From positions 1-64,000 of IMG/VR virus record IMGVR_UViG_3300025646_005060: a stretch of DNA of 64,000 nt. The stretch is one strand, 5' to 3'. The notes under the pieces were generated by a model. That model made no database searches, had not been told where the DNA came from, and was given only the letters and a program-made list of their open reading frames with translations. This document shows, in pieces, positions 44,101-52,890 of the stretch (positions within the stretch are counted from its first letter, which is position 1; each line of letters opens with the position of its first letter). The DNA comes from a virus. The position numbers and the translations under genes were made by a program.

Positions 44101-44297
44101 ATAAATTCAATGTAAGTGGTGGTTCCAGTGACACCAGTAACACTTGCTCCAGTTGGTCCAGTAGATCCATCGTTTCCAGTAGAACCAGTGGCGCCAGTCG
44201 GACCTGTATTTCCAGTAAAACCAGTTGGTCCCTGTGTTGCTCCAGGGACATTCTGATTTTTAATGAACTGTTGTATTCTTGATGAACCGTATATCAT
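41166..44297 (-). CDS. Collagen-like, cysteine-rich, DUF1566 fibre/adhesin
   Basis: This 1043-residue protein has three parts. Residues ~18-52 are collagen-like ([20 protein letters not shown]). Residues ~320-515 hold four GxCC modules (IGSCCYCNAISQG, EGACCVYDSDTQQ, LGRCCVQGRCFSL, VGACCQNGTCVDN) each ending in a GTxC element. The C-terminal ~450 residues have GGGYFIGF, NDWYVPSITELNYIYN, EEYWSSTS and NFRPVRRI, the DUF1566 (Legionella collagen-like Lcl C-domain) series. The same order of collagen rod and DUF1566 head exists in Lcl adhesin. It is a paralogue of the next gene and ATGA-coupled to it. Confidence 0.8.
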   Translation of the reverse strand: MIYGSSRIQQFIKNQNVPGATQGPTGFTGNTGPTGATGSTGNDGSTGPTGASVTGVTGTTTYIEFIIEGSTAFTFDNLQGDAGASSGTERYRIQGLATEATLRSTNIVQQNTQVNEIAYGQGVTFKALTIAGQTPVPVTNGPFVGISYDLNTLYIYGATVEDENTVYGNTGELLYVSGNAGFGIGNLKAGAAPNTKWVPDEKQLIIDQNISREAIVNNKNWTYESTQTFETTFNPVAFNDYGGVTSATYGTSFVQNVLSPDIIFNSNDSTYLQRPGDIAYNSKIILGYTAENLEYISFIQSSGLSYTNTFNPQNFSRTNIGSCCYCNAISQGQNICLDYTSREFCEAISGSFSNQSCVNRSTSSDCFTEGACCVYDSDTQQTKCINTTEERCAQFSGIFNLGKSCNNVWNNGLIFECPTNLCNVGSAELGRCCVQGRCFSLSRADCASIANSTFVAGGTCESETSDSICCLIGVDRVGACCQNGTCVDNVTPVQCTNNNGIFQGVGTTCTEVSCCGSGSAYSDDYFRGQFANSCKTTETQTYSCLPVGTKIGGGYFIGFIGSPNPCDSFNEPNTAYGQPLECRIFPRGEIYNVPNWYLKTCRSHVPNSNNSCVEYFSRTYPRILPKNSKDSRCLLKAGVPFVQQLLEYKGIEWPSDTMFEGGVNYSTFRGTFAYSLVGSGLSVEYFVGSGQGTYRYLAEQVYGANDIHIMWALIVAPEDVEVEPLITSGDTTFDATSNRKLSWGMMQGTHIPDDNGVPTEVNVEGVATYPVDGLLTTRLHDSSSKQKPELWFRGTNSDPKAYMRFSFGNGPAWDSSVDPDVINNNKNAFKQAYTDMWNDHNPLDSVIRQVSILNETGSYGHNDWYVPSITELNYIYNVKDELNGRLFADDAQIMAGEEYWSSTSVTRLTGWDQFDPLNKDKYQLEAIDSTVEPYLASTRLTSDNSFGLDEDDAYKFTMAVANGQNMLTQTFNWEDENNAPIILGRMQSRNRNARVANFRPVRRIPIVVTCSNFRWNENILNNYWTGGATGCPACLDVEEGMCE

Positions 44298-47200
44298 AAC
44301 ATTGGATTATCTGTTGGGTTATAATTTTTGTAAATATCACTCTCGGGATCGGGAGAATTGTTGTACAATTCTTGTGTATTTATTTTATTAGGAAGAGTTC
44401 CAGATTTTGTACTAGTTGTTCCGCTCGTAATTAAAGCATCGCTGAATCTTGGAACAAACCAAGTGGCATTTCTAATTAAATCTGGATCTGCATTTTTATA
44501 AAATTGTTCATCACAACGAATTATACGAATTGGTCTTAATTCTGCTTCAAATGTAAAGTTATCCTTTTTAGCAATTTTAACATTCGTTGCTAGACTATTT
44601 GGATTCATATTAATTGCCCATGCCTTTGTCATTCTGTCAGTGACACCATTTGAATTTGATGGATTTTGAGTTTCATCTGTTATTGGAGCACCAGTTCCAT
44701 CCTGTAAATATTGATTTTCATCTATGATTGTAGAAAAAGGTACAGCTCCAAATGCAGCAGTCGAAGACCATACCCAAGAATTAGAACCACCACCAGATGC
44801 TGCTCCAATCGCCAATCCACCTGTTTCTGTGATACGAGTATTTAATGGAGTTTCTCCTGGTGGTGCATTTCTAGTTTTGTATGCTATATACGCCAATTCG
44901 TCAATTGAAGGAATAAACCATCTACTCACCTGATAAAAACCAGTAGCACCTTCAACTTGGGTTGAAATATTTCCGTACCAATCCTGATATGTTCCATCTG
45001 GGTCATTTCCTTGAAGATTGAATTGGGGTCCAAGTGGAAGAGAATATGTAAATCCTCCTTGAACTAAGGTTTGACTGTCTCCTGAGAAATTTCTTCTAGT
45101 TTTATAATTACCAGGATAGCAAGCTCCCAATTTATCTACTGGATAATAATAATTATTAAATACAGACAGTCCTTCTGCTAAACATGTTTTCATTATTGTT
45201 TGAGATTGATCGATTGTTGCACTAATTTCATTAGTTAAAGGATAGTCATAATAAGTTTGAGGATCCCCTCCGTCGTTTGGTCCATATTGTTGATATAAAT
45301 TAGAATAATAACTAGAATATGGTGAACTTGTAGTTACTGTATTTGATCCACCAGATGCTATTGGTCCAAGGAAACTTTCTATTGCAAATCCTGCTCCCAG
45401 TCTGCAAGAATTCATAAGACCATTGTTCAATGACCATCTTCCTGATGCTCTAAGATATTTAAATCCATTTGAAATTAATCTACCAAGCGGAGAAGATTCA
45501 CAATCTTCTGTGCATAAAATACTTTCTCCCGAAGGACAACTGATAAATGTATTGTTTATTCCTGCATCATACTTTGTAGTTTGATTTCCAAATGCGCCGT
45601 CACTGTAAAGATAATTACCAAAACTTGCCAATATTGGAGTAGTTGAAGTACAGTTGTCAGGTGAAACCGCATCGAAGGCAACGTTTAGATTGTCGGGTAA
45701 GTAAGGAGCAAATGAAGCAGTTGCTCCATGACCCCATATAAATGTTTTTACATAATTATATTTAAATAATGTATTTATACTGTCGTCTGTAAGTGAAATA
45801 AAGTTATAATAATCATTTCTCCATCCAACATTGTCGTATGGTATTATACCAGTTATATAATCCGCAGTCATTACAGTTGCTGGATTTTTGGTGATTAAGT
45901 CGATTTGACTTCTTTGTTTGCCAAATCGTTTAGTGCCTGCTGAATTTATATCAGCATCAATTGTATCAGTATCGTAATTTTGACGCATGAATACTTTTTG
46001 TCTAAACATTACTGGATATTTTGACACGATGATTATGTATTTGTCTTGATCTTGATTTTGAGAATATGGTGCTACTACTGGGAATCCATATCCCTGTGGA
46101 TCAAATGATGAATTATAAATTTCACAACTAGCACCATTTGTGCTGTTTACGGCAGTTATTTCAGGATAAACATTATCAATGTATCCATTTGCATTTGGAT
46201 TTGGATTTGGAAAAAAGACAGAAGTAGTTGATGTGACTTTTCCACCCAGCAAGGCTGCCGCTTTCAATTCTTGAGCATTGACATTGGGAAAAGCGGATTC
46301 TAAGCCATTTACAGTATTGCTAAAAATTTCAAATTGTTTAGCACCATGATATGGATATCCAAAGCAAGTAGCACCATTTGGATTGAAAACTCCAACAACA
46401 ATTCCACCAGCAAATTCGGAACCATACGTCAAAGGAAGTTGAGATCCATATGGCACTTCTGGATTTTCAAAATTACCGTATCTGTTGACATACCATGGGC
46501 CAACATCGTCGTTTGATTTACATATGTTTGGAAGAAGAGCATCGATGGTTTCGTCTGTACATGTGTAAACATTTTCATTACACACAACACCGCATCCATA
46601 AAACTTTTTCAAAGAACCATTACAATTGCCATATGTTTGATCAGTACATGTGCCATCATCATTGTTACAGCATCCACCAGTTCCAGTTGTGCATATGTCT
46701 ACTGTAGTAGATCCATCCGAATACGAGCAAACAGATCCTAGTCCTTGCCAATATCCAGTACATTGAGATTGTTGTAGATTTTCTGTGCAAACTCCAGTAC
46801 CGTTGCAACATGCTCCTCTGTTACCAAACGCCGCATTACAGTTAATAGAATTTACATTCTTTCGGCAATCTGTAATTTCTGTCCATATGAACCTGCTGTT
46901 AATATCTTCTACTAGTTCGGAACAATCACAGAGTTTCAGAGGAACTTGCCATTTTTGCACAACGTTTTCAGAATCCAAGTAGCAACACACACCTAACGAT
47001 GCGTCTTGATCTGTAGAGCATAACGGAGATCCAAGAGTTCCACCTTCAATGAAAACACCATCTGTGCAATTTCCTTGCATACCTTCAAAAGATCCACCAT
47101 CAAGACATGCTCTACAGCAAAGACCAGGAACCGAATTCCAGTTTTCTTGACAATCCTCACAAGTCAATTCAGATTGACCACTACATTGTGATGCTTTAAT

Positions 47201-48652
47201 TTGTGGTACACACACTCCAGTAGAAGTATCACAACAATCAATGATAGGATCTGTAATAACACAGTCAGATTTGTTTTGAACAATTGTTCTTGGATCTAAA
47301 CACTGGGATTGTGGAATTGTAGTTACACCATAGGTATCGTCACAGCAATACACAAATGGATCTATTTCTGATTGATCACACTCGTCACATGAATTGATAC
47401 TTGAGCCTTTTAGGGTAATACATTGACTTTGTAGAATATTTGGAGTGCAAATATTTACAAAAACTCCACTTGGATCTGGTGAACAACATGTCACGATTGG
47501 ATCTGGTTCGGGTCCATTTGGATTATATGGAGGATCGTTTGGATTTGTAACACAGTTGAAATATTCAGAATCCCAGTTTACCTGATCCTCTCCATTTCCC
47601 AATATGCCGAAGTTGGCATACCAAAGACCATTGATGTAGAGCATATTGATTACATCAATATTATCTGTAAAACAAGGAGGGTATGTCAAAGGCCATGATA
47701 TGTTATGCCTTCCGTCTCCAAGTGTATATCCAGCAGCAAGATCTTCCGTTGTAACAAATCTTGTAAGAATACGAATATCAGAAGTTGCTGGATCATATCC
47801 ACTTGTGACTCCTGGTGGAATGATAAGTGTCAGAGACTTGGCAAACTCTGAATTTGGAGGGTTCTCAATGTTAATGACTTGGGCAATTGTTGTTCTGCCT
47901 TCGCCTGGTTGACCAGATGCCAATTGATCTGTATACGAATTGAGAATGAAAGTGTTTGCTTCTTCCCAGTCAATATTCCAGACAAAATATTGAGATTCTG
48001 TTGAATTTCCATCTAATCTATAGAAGTCTTTTCTTTCTGGTCTTACAAATTGAACTCGTTCACCATAGTTTACGATCTGAGCATCTACGGTTCGTTTGAC
48101 GACATCATAATATGTACCAGTGAGTCCACGGAATTGAGTGGAAGACGAAGCAACCACAAGTTGTCCAGTGGATCCACCAGAGAGTCCAAGATATGGAAGA
48201 CCAGTAAGACTGTATGTAATTCCAATCAGTCCTGAATTTGCCTGACTATTGATTGTGATGAATTTCAGATCATCGTTCTGAGAACCAGTAGTGAATCCAC
48301 GGAATCTTACAGTATGTTGAAGGTTGCCATCACCGATGTCATTGATCGTGACTCCCTCTACAAGTGATAACTGAGTTCCGAGAGAATTCGCATCGGCAAA
48401 GATGTAGTAATTTCCATCCTCTCCTTTTATTTCTGGAGAGAATTGTGAACTGCCATCTGAATATTCGGTTTTGATTTCACCATTGATGAGAGTCATTCCA
48501 ACAATGCCAGGACCAGTTTCGCCAGTGTTTCCCGTATTGCCAAGTAATCCATCATTTCCAGTTGGACCAGTAGGACCAGTGGATCCAGTTGGTCCAGTGA
48601 TTCCTACAATTACTCTGTTGATATAAGGACTACTTCCATATGGATTTGGCAT
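44294..48652 (-). CDS. Giant collagen-like, cysteine-rich, DUF1566 fibre/adhesin
   Basis: This 1452-residue protein has a collagen-like head ([20 protein letters not shown]), a beta-rich domain to ~380, about seven cysteine-rich modules at residues ~385-700 (VTCCSPDPSGVFV, IIDCCDTSTGVCV, RGACCNGTGVCTE, TGGCCNNDDGTCT and others), and a long C-terminal half. The latter has SEFAGGIVVGVFNPNG, SRWFIPSIDELAYIAYK, SWVWSSTAAFG and ELRPIRIIRC, which match DUF1566 elements. An extra tail of ~85 residues follows. It is the largest member of the fibre array and probably a receptor-binding trimer. Confidence 0.8.
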   Translation of the reverse strand: MPNPYGSSPYINRVIVGITGPTGSTGPTGPTGNDGLLGNTGNTGETGPGIVGMTLINGEIKTEYSDGSSQFSPEIKGEDGNYYIFADANSLGTQLSLVEGVTINDIGDGNLQHTVRFRGFTTGSQNDDLKFITINSQANSGLIGITYSLTGLPYLGLSGGSTGQLVVASSSTQFRGLTGTYYDVVKRTVDAQIVNYGERVQFVRPERKDFYRLDGNSTESQYFVWNIDWEEANTFILNSYTDQLASGQPGEGRTTIAQVINIENPPNSEFAKSLTLIIPPGVTSGYDPATSDIRILTRFVTTEDLAAGYTLGDGRHNISWPLTYPPCFTDNIDVINMLYINGLWYANFGILGNGEDQVNWDSEYFNCVTNPNDPPYNPNGPEPDPIVTCCSPDPSGVFVNICTPNILQSQCITLKGSSINSCDECDQSEIDPFVYCCDDTYGVTTIPQSQCLDPRTIVQNKSDCVITDPIIDCCDTSTGVCVPQIKASQCSGQSELTCEDCQENWNSVPGLCCRACLDGGSFEGMQGNCTDGVFIEGGTLGSPLCSTDQDASLGVCCYLDSENVVQKWQVPLKLCDCSELVEDINSRFIWTEITDCRKNVNSINCNAAFGNRGACCNGTGVCTENLQQSQCTGYWQGLGSVCSYSDGSTTVDICTTGTGGCCNNDDGTCTDQTYGNCNGSLKKFYGCGVVCNENVYTCTDETIDALLPNICKSNDDVGPWYVNRYGNFENPEVPYGSQLPLTYGSEFAGGIVVGVFNPNGATCFGYPYHGAKQFEIFSNTVNGLESAFPNVNAQELKAAALLGGKVTSTTSVFFPNPNPNANGYIDNVYPEITAVNSTNGASCEIYNSSFDPQGYGFPVVAPYSQNQDQDKYIIIVSKYPVMFRQKVFMRQNYDTDTIDADINSAGTKRFGKQRSQIDLITKNPATVMTADYITGIIPYDNVGWRNDYYNFISLTDDSINTLFKYNYVKTFIWGHGATASFAPYLPDNLNVAFDAVSPDNCTSTTPILASFGNYLYSDGAFGNQTTKYDAGINNTFISCPSGESILCTEDCESSPLGRLISNGFKYLRASGRWSLNNGLMNSCRLGAGFAIESFLGPIASGGSNTVTTSSPYSSYYSNLYQQYGPNDGGDPQTYYDYPLTNEISATIDQSQTIMKTCLAEGLSVFNNYYYPVDKLGACYPGNYKTRRNFSGDSQTLVQGGFTYSLPLGPQFNLQGNDPDGTYQDWYGNISTQVEGATGFYQVSRWFIPSIDELAYIAYKTRNAPPGETPLNTRITETGGLAIGAASGGGSNSWVWSSTAAFGAVPFSTIIDENQYLQDGTGAPITDETQNPSNSNGVTDRMTKAWAINMNPNSLATNVKIAKKDNFTFEAELRPIRIIRCDEQFYKNADPDLIRNATWFVPRFSDALITSGTTSTKSGTLPNKINTQELYNNSPDPESDIYKNYNPTDNPML

Positions 48653-48653
48653 A

Positions 48654-49769
48654 TTACATTCTCAATCTTGTTTCAATGGCAGCAATTCTGCTCTCAAAAT
48701 TATTTAGGGTTGATTCTACATTCACTTCGCTAGTACCAACATACATTTCGGTTGCCGTAATGCTGTTGATTGAAGCATTGGTAGGAACCGAAACTCTGGT
48801 TCCAGTTGGACTGACTTTGAGTCCTACCTTAATTGTCTGTGGAACCGTGATTGATGCTCCACTCTTTCCTGTAATTCTGACAGGTTGAGTCAATGATACG
48901 ATTGGAGTGTTTACTGCGTAAATTGAAGTAGCAGTAATCGTACTCTTTGTATTTCCACTCGTTGTCGTGAAAGAAGCAAGTTTATTAGTTGATGCGAGAG
49001 ATGTATTTGGTGCTCTGAACACATAAACATATTTGTTTGCGTAGTCAACAGAAACAACAGTTCCGTCGTAGGTTGAAGTTGTTTGAGATACTTTATTATT
49101 TGGAGCAATTGCTCCAGAAACAGAATCAAGAGTCAGTCTTTCAACATATCCATATTGTGTTCCGTACTTCGCATAGAAATCTGGATAATCCCCAATTGGA
49201 AGTTCATGCGAAACAGAAGCATCAACATATCCCTCGTCAAATGTTCCAGAACCGATCAAGAATGTAAAGTTTCCAACTGAGTCGTCGGCAAACGATGCTT
49301 CAATGTCACCACCGATCTTGTATCCCAAGTAATTGATCACAACACCAGTGAATGCTCCGTGTGGTGCTACTTGATATACGGGTTTGACAATATGATCAAG
49401 ATCTGTTGGAGCAAGATTTTGAAGAACACCAGCAGTCTCTCCACTGAGGAAGTAAATGTCGTTTCCACCCGATCCGCCACCAGAACCCATATCGGCAAAT
49501 TTGGTAGAATCAAGATTTACAGATCCGTAAATGACTACGCCGAATGTAGATGATGTGGCACTTTCAATCACTCCAAAAACTTCTGAAGTATCGGCAGCAT
49601 TTGCGATTGCGGCAGTATATCCAGATGTCGCAATATCGTAACGAATTACATCTCCAAGTGTCAGTCCACTGACAAATGGAATACTGACGAAGAGTCGTGA
49701 ACCACCTTGTGAGACACTTATGGTGTTGAGTGATGCTTGGATATTTGAACTGCTGCTACAACTTGGCAT
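48654..49769 (-). CDS. Fibre protein with C-terminal coiled coil
   Basis: This 371-residue protein begins MPSCSSSSNIQASLNT. Residues ~35-75 (SGLTLGDVIRYDIATSGYTA then AIANAADTSEVFGV) are paralogous to a segment of the 781-residue neighbour. The C-terminus VNVESTLNNFESRIAAIETR is a short coiled coil that probably trimerises the protein. The region between is beta-rich (Thr/Ser/Val). Ribosome-binding site AGAGAG. It is likely a fibre segment linking baseplate to the large adhesins, inferred from position. Confidence 0.6.
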   Translation of the reverse strand: MPSCSSSSNIQASLNTISVSQGGSRLFVSIPFVSGLTLGDVIRYDIATSGYTAAIANAADTSEVFGVIESATSSTFGVVIYGSVNLDSTKFADMGSGGGSGGNDIYFLSGETAGVLQNLAPTDLDHIVKPVYQVAPHGAFTGVVINYLGYKIGGDIEASFADDSVGNFTFLIGSGTFDEGYVDASVSHELPIGDYPDFYAKYGTQYGYVERLTLDSVSGAIAPNNKVSQTTSTYDGTVVSVDYANKYVYVFRAPNTSLASTNKLASFTTTSGNTKSTITATSIYAVNTPIVSLTQPVRITGKSGASITVPQTIKVGLKVSPTGTRVSVPTNASINSITATEMYVGTSEVNVESTLNNFESRIAAIETRLRM

Positions 49770-49780
49770 GGGTTACTCTC

Positions 49781-52126
49781 TTAGATTGGATAACTGGCAT
49801 CTGCTACGATATGACAATTCAATACATCATAGGGAACACTACCCGACGAAATATTTATTTTAACCGAGGTTTCATCTGACGAAGTATTCACTGTTGGAGT
49901 TCCAAGTTTAGAAACTCTGTTTTGACTGGCATATCCAATAGTTCCACTTGTATTCTTGAGATCTCTTCCTGCGGTGTAGTTGTAGACTTCATTGACAACA
50001 CCAGTAAGTGGAGAATAAAGAGCAACCGTGGGTTCGCTTCTCATTCGCGTTGGAAGTTGGAAAACACCAAATGGTGCGGTTGGTAATTGACTAAATCCAA
50101 AAGTATTCAATGATGGATTTGTGGAAGACAACATGGTCTTTGATCCAATCAATTGATTTTCCTTATAGGTTGAGAAGTAGAATCTCTGTGCTTTTCTGAG
50201 TTTATCGGGATACTTCTCAAACTGATGTGGTGGGTTTGCGTATGTTCCGACATAGACACACATAGAAGCAAAACTGACATACAATCCAGTTCCCGTGGCA
50301 ACCGAAGAATCAAACGCAGTCTCTACTAAAGGAATTAGATCCAAACCAATTTCAACATAATCGTCTGTGTATGATGATGCTGGAAGAGAGTCAACATCGT
50401 AATTTATTACATGCTTATTCCATGAAGTCTGGAGTGAGATTGTTCCAATCGTAGTCTTGCTTACTTGCGATCCACCAGAGTAACGAGCGAAATATACATT
50501 CGCGGTATATGATGGAAGACTGCACTTGGCATAGAAACTGACGGTGATTGAAGATCCGTTGAATGTCTCAATATCTTCAATGACATGACCTACTGAATAC
50601 ACACCACCCGCAGGATCTGCTCCACCAGGATCGGCAACACACTTGAGATCTATGTAATATTCTGGATTTCCTTCAACATCAGTGCTTGTGACTGCGAAAG
50701 ATTGTCTCTGAATGTATTGAGCACTTCCAGCAGCAATTCCAGATTGACGACGAATCCAGTTATCGGCAAAGTAGATATCACCAGAGGTGGAGTATTGTGA
50801 CTTGCCAGTATTTCTTTGCCATACAGAGAAGTCACCATTGAACGCATTGTTCAGCAATCCACTACTGAAAGTTGTGGCAGAACTCGTTGAACGTAGACTG
50901 TTGGTTATCTCTAGTTGTTCTGTTGGTTTTGGATTGACATACCAATAAGTAGGTGAAGAATCAAAGACAAAACCAAGTTGATATGAAACCCTGTCTATTG
51001 TGCTATATAGTGGTTGTGGAACCATCTGCTGAGTGATGCCAGAAGCATTAACCTCATATGTAAACCCATTAAGATTCCAGGATCCTCTCTTTTCTCCAGT
51101 ATATTGAGAAATACTTTCTGGAATTATAGTACTTGTTCCCTTGATGATAATCTGATAAAGATTTTCATTTGAGGTCGGAGTATCTGGAGTCACAGATTCA
51201 ATCATACCGACAATGAAATTTTCTTCATGGGCATAGTCCTGAATGGCAGATGTATCGTCTGTGTTTATATCATAAGCATAGAATTTACTTCCAGACAAGA
51301 ACCATCCATCTATAGCAGTTCTTCCTGTATTTGTCAGAACCTGATTGAAGAATGTATTTCCTGCCAGAATTCCAGGAGCATATGATATGAAATTTCCTGC
51401 CGAGAATCCATGATCGCTTGGATTTGTTGGATTGTTTGATATGGCAACATAAACACGATTTGCTCCAGATTCACCACCACCAGCAACTGACGAGTTTAAG
51501 TAATTTCCACGATATGGAACAATGACTCCTGAAGTTTCACTCAAACCAAGAATTACTGGTTTGGAAACTTGTCCAAGAGTAGAAGGTTCAGTGACTGTAA
51601 TCTGTCCGTGATTGCTTGGATCTAGGAAGTAAACACATCCTGGAGATAAGGTTCCACCAGCAACATCAGAAAAGTCTCCATCAATCTTTCCAGAGATCGT
51701 CACGATTGAGTATGAATCCTCAATGGAAGAAAGAACACCTACCACTTCTGCGGCATCTGGGTCATTGGCAATTGCGAATGTATATCCATCTGTGGTGATT
51801 CTGACCACCGTGCCGAAAGTAAATCCAGAAGTACCTGTGGTAATTCCTGAAATTCTATAGGAAAGGTTTGGAAGATTTACATTTCCACTGAAGACGATAT
51901 CTCCAGCAAAAGTCAATCCAGTTGCGATTGTGCCAGATGTTCCACCGATACTAAGAGTGACAAGTCCGCTTGTGGCATTTAATGACGCAAGAATACCATC
52001 ACCACCAGTAACACTAGATACTTGTGCTAGGTTTAACTTGGAAATGATTTCATCATTTTCTTTTATGAACCAATCATAAAATGTTGAATTTCCAGTTAAT
52101 TGTGAAATTGAATCATTGAACGCCAT
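49781..52126 (-). CDS. Tail fibre / baseplate-attached structural protein
   Basis: This 781-residue protein begins with FNDSISQLTGNSTFYDWFIK then ENDEIISKLN, a start often seen in marine T4-like structural proteins that bind the baseplate. Residues ~100-145 carry a module shared with the 371-residue neighbour (FGTVVRITTDGYTFAIANDP). Residues ~430-640 (FNGDFSVWQRNTGKS, NWIRRQSGIAAGSAQYIQRQ) resemble a carbohydrate-binding jelly roll. The C-terminal ~100 residues (LRKAQRFYFSTYKENQLIGS) form a knob typical of phage tail fibres. Receptor binding is inferred. Confidence 0.7.
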   Translation of the reverse strand: MAFNDSISQLTGNSTFYDWFIKENDEIISKLNLAQVSSVTGGDGILASLNATSGLVTLSIGGTSGTIATGLTFAGDIVFSGNVNLPNLSYRISGITTGTSGFTFGTVVRITTDGYTFAIANDPDAAEVVGVLSSIEDSYSIVTISGKIDGDFSDVAGGTLSPGCVYFLDPSNHGQITVTEPSTLGQVSKPVILGLSETSGVIVPYRGNYLNSSVAGGGESGANRVYVAISNNPTNPSDHGFSAGNFISYAPGILAGNTFFNQVLTNTGRTAIDGWFLSGSKFYAYDINTDDTSAIQDYAHEENFIVGMIESVTPDTPTSNENLYQIIIKGTSTIIPESISQYTGEKRGSWNLNGFTYEVNASGITQQMVPQPLYSTIDRVSYQLGFVFDSSPTYWYVNPKPTEQLEITNSLRSTSSATTFSSGLLNNAFNGDFSVWQRNTGKSQYSTSGDIYFADNWIRRQSGIAAGSAQYIQRQSFAVTSTDVEGNPEYYIDLKCVADPGGADPAGGVYSVGHVIEDIETFNGSSITVSFYAKCSLPSYTANVYFARYSGGSQVSKTTIGTISLQTSWNKHVINYDVDSLPASSYTDDYVEIGLDLIPLVETAFDSSVATGTGLYVSFASMCVYVGTYANPPHQFEKYPDKLRKAQRFYFSTYKENQLIGSKTMLSSTNPSLNTFGFSQLPTAPFGVFQLPTRMRSEPTVALYSPLTGVVNEVYNYTAGRDLKNTSGTIGYASQNRVSKLGTPTVNTSSDETSVKINISSGSVPYDVLNCHIVADASYPI

Positions 52127-52137
52127 TTATAATCCTC

Positions 52138-52887
52138 TTATTGTGCGGTTAAATCTGTTGCTGGGACTGTTATTGATTGCCCATCTATGAATGTGGCAGT
52201 TCCATTCGAATTATATTGTAGAAGTGGCAGGAATGTTGTACTATATGTGCCAGTAATTCTTACTTGTACTTCGGTGAATGACATCTTAAAGCGTGAAGCA
52301 CCACATGTATTTTCAGTCACTGTGTTTCCCTGTGAATTGTCTCTGAGTTCATCGTCTTGAATAGTAGGCGCATTTTCATCTGAATTTGTACAATCTCCTG
52401 CCGCACAGCACGATACGACTTGAGGAAGAACTTCAAATCCAATAATGGCATTTGCGTTTACCTGCTGTGCTGTAAATTCTTCTTGAGATGTAAATGCCTG
52501 GTCATTGTAAATCCAGAAACTCAACTTGCTAGTAAAATCGGTCCAAAGATACCACCCCTCGTTTACTGTAATATTGATGGTCAATGTGCTTCCGCTAAAA
52601 GATATTGGAGCATTGATTGTGATATAATTTGGATCAAGAGGAATTGCTCCCTCCCAGAAAGGAATATTAAACCCCTCTCTCATCCAATTGGCATTCATTC
52701 TTTGAGTAAGACTTTGATTGATAAAAAATAATTCCTGAATTTCGTTCAATTCAGATGCCTGAAGAGCATATCCAGGATTAAATGGAAGCAAGTAAAAATT
52801 CTCAGATGGATCTAAATTTAATTTAGTCTGATATCTGCTATTGTAAGGAGCAATTGATAAAGGTAGAGTTCCAAACGGTGATGGCAT
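52138..52887 (-). CDS. Virion structural protein of the baseplate/fibre cluster
   Basis: This 249-residue protein has an N-terminal YNSRYQTKLNLDPSENFYLL and ALQASELNEIQELFFINQSL, a pattern often found at the start of phage baseplate-to-fibre adaptor proteins (DUF4815-like). The middle is beta-rich with aromatic residues (INVTVNEGWYLWTDFTSKLS-like), and a VSCCAAGDCTNSDEN loop recalls the GxCC modules of the large fibres. It lies between gp8 and the 781-residue fibre gene. An attachment role is inferred. AAGGAA ribosome-binding site. Confidence 0.55.
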   Translation of the reverse strand: MPSPFGTLPLSIAPYNSRYQTKLNLDPSENFYLLPFNPGYALQASELNEIQELFFINQSLTQRMNANWMREGFNIPFWEGAIPLDPNYITINAPISFSGSTLTINITVNEGWYLWTDFTSKLSFWIYNDQAFTSQEEFTAQQVNANAIIGFEVLPQVVSCCAAGDCTNSDENAPTIQDDELRDNSQGNTVTENTCGASRFKMSFTEVQVRITGTYSTTFLPLLQYNSNGTATFIDGQSITVPATDLTAQ

Positions 52888-52890
52888 TTA

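Noticed and set aside
45772-45779. TATAAATA on the minus strand inside the 1452-residue fibre gene
   Set aside because: It is far from any start codon and in an AT-rich coding stretch.
36592-48652. Diversity-generating retroelement targeting the DUF1566 heads
   Set aside because: DUF1566/C-type-lectin-like domains are known retroelement targets, but there is no reverse transcriptase in the window and I see no near-identical template/variable repeat pair at the 3' ends of these genes.
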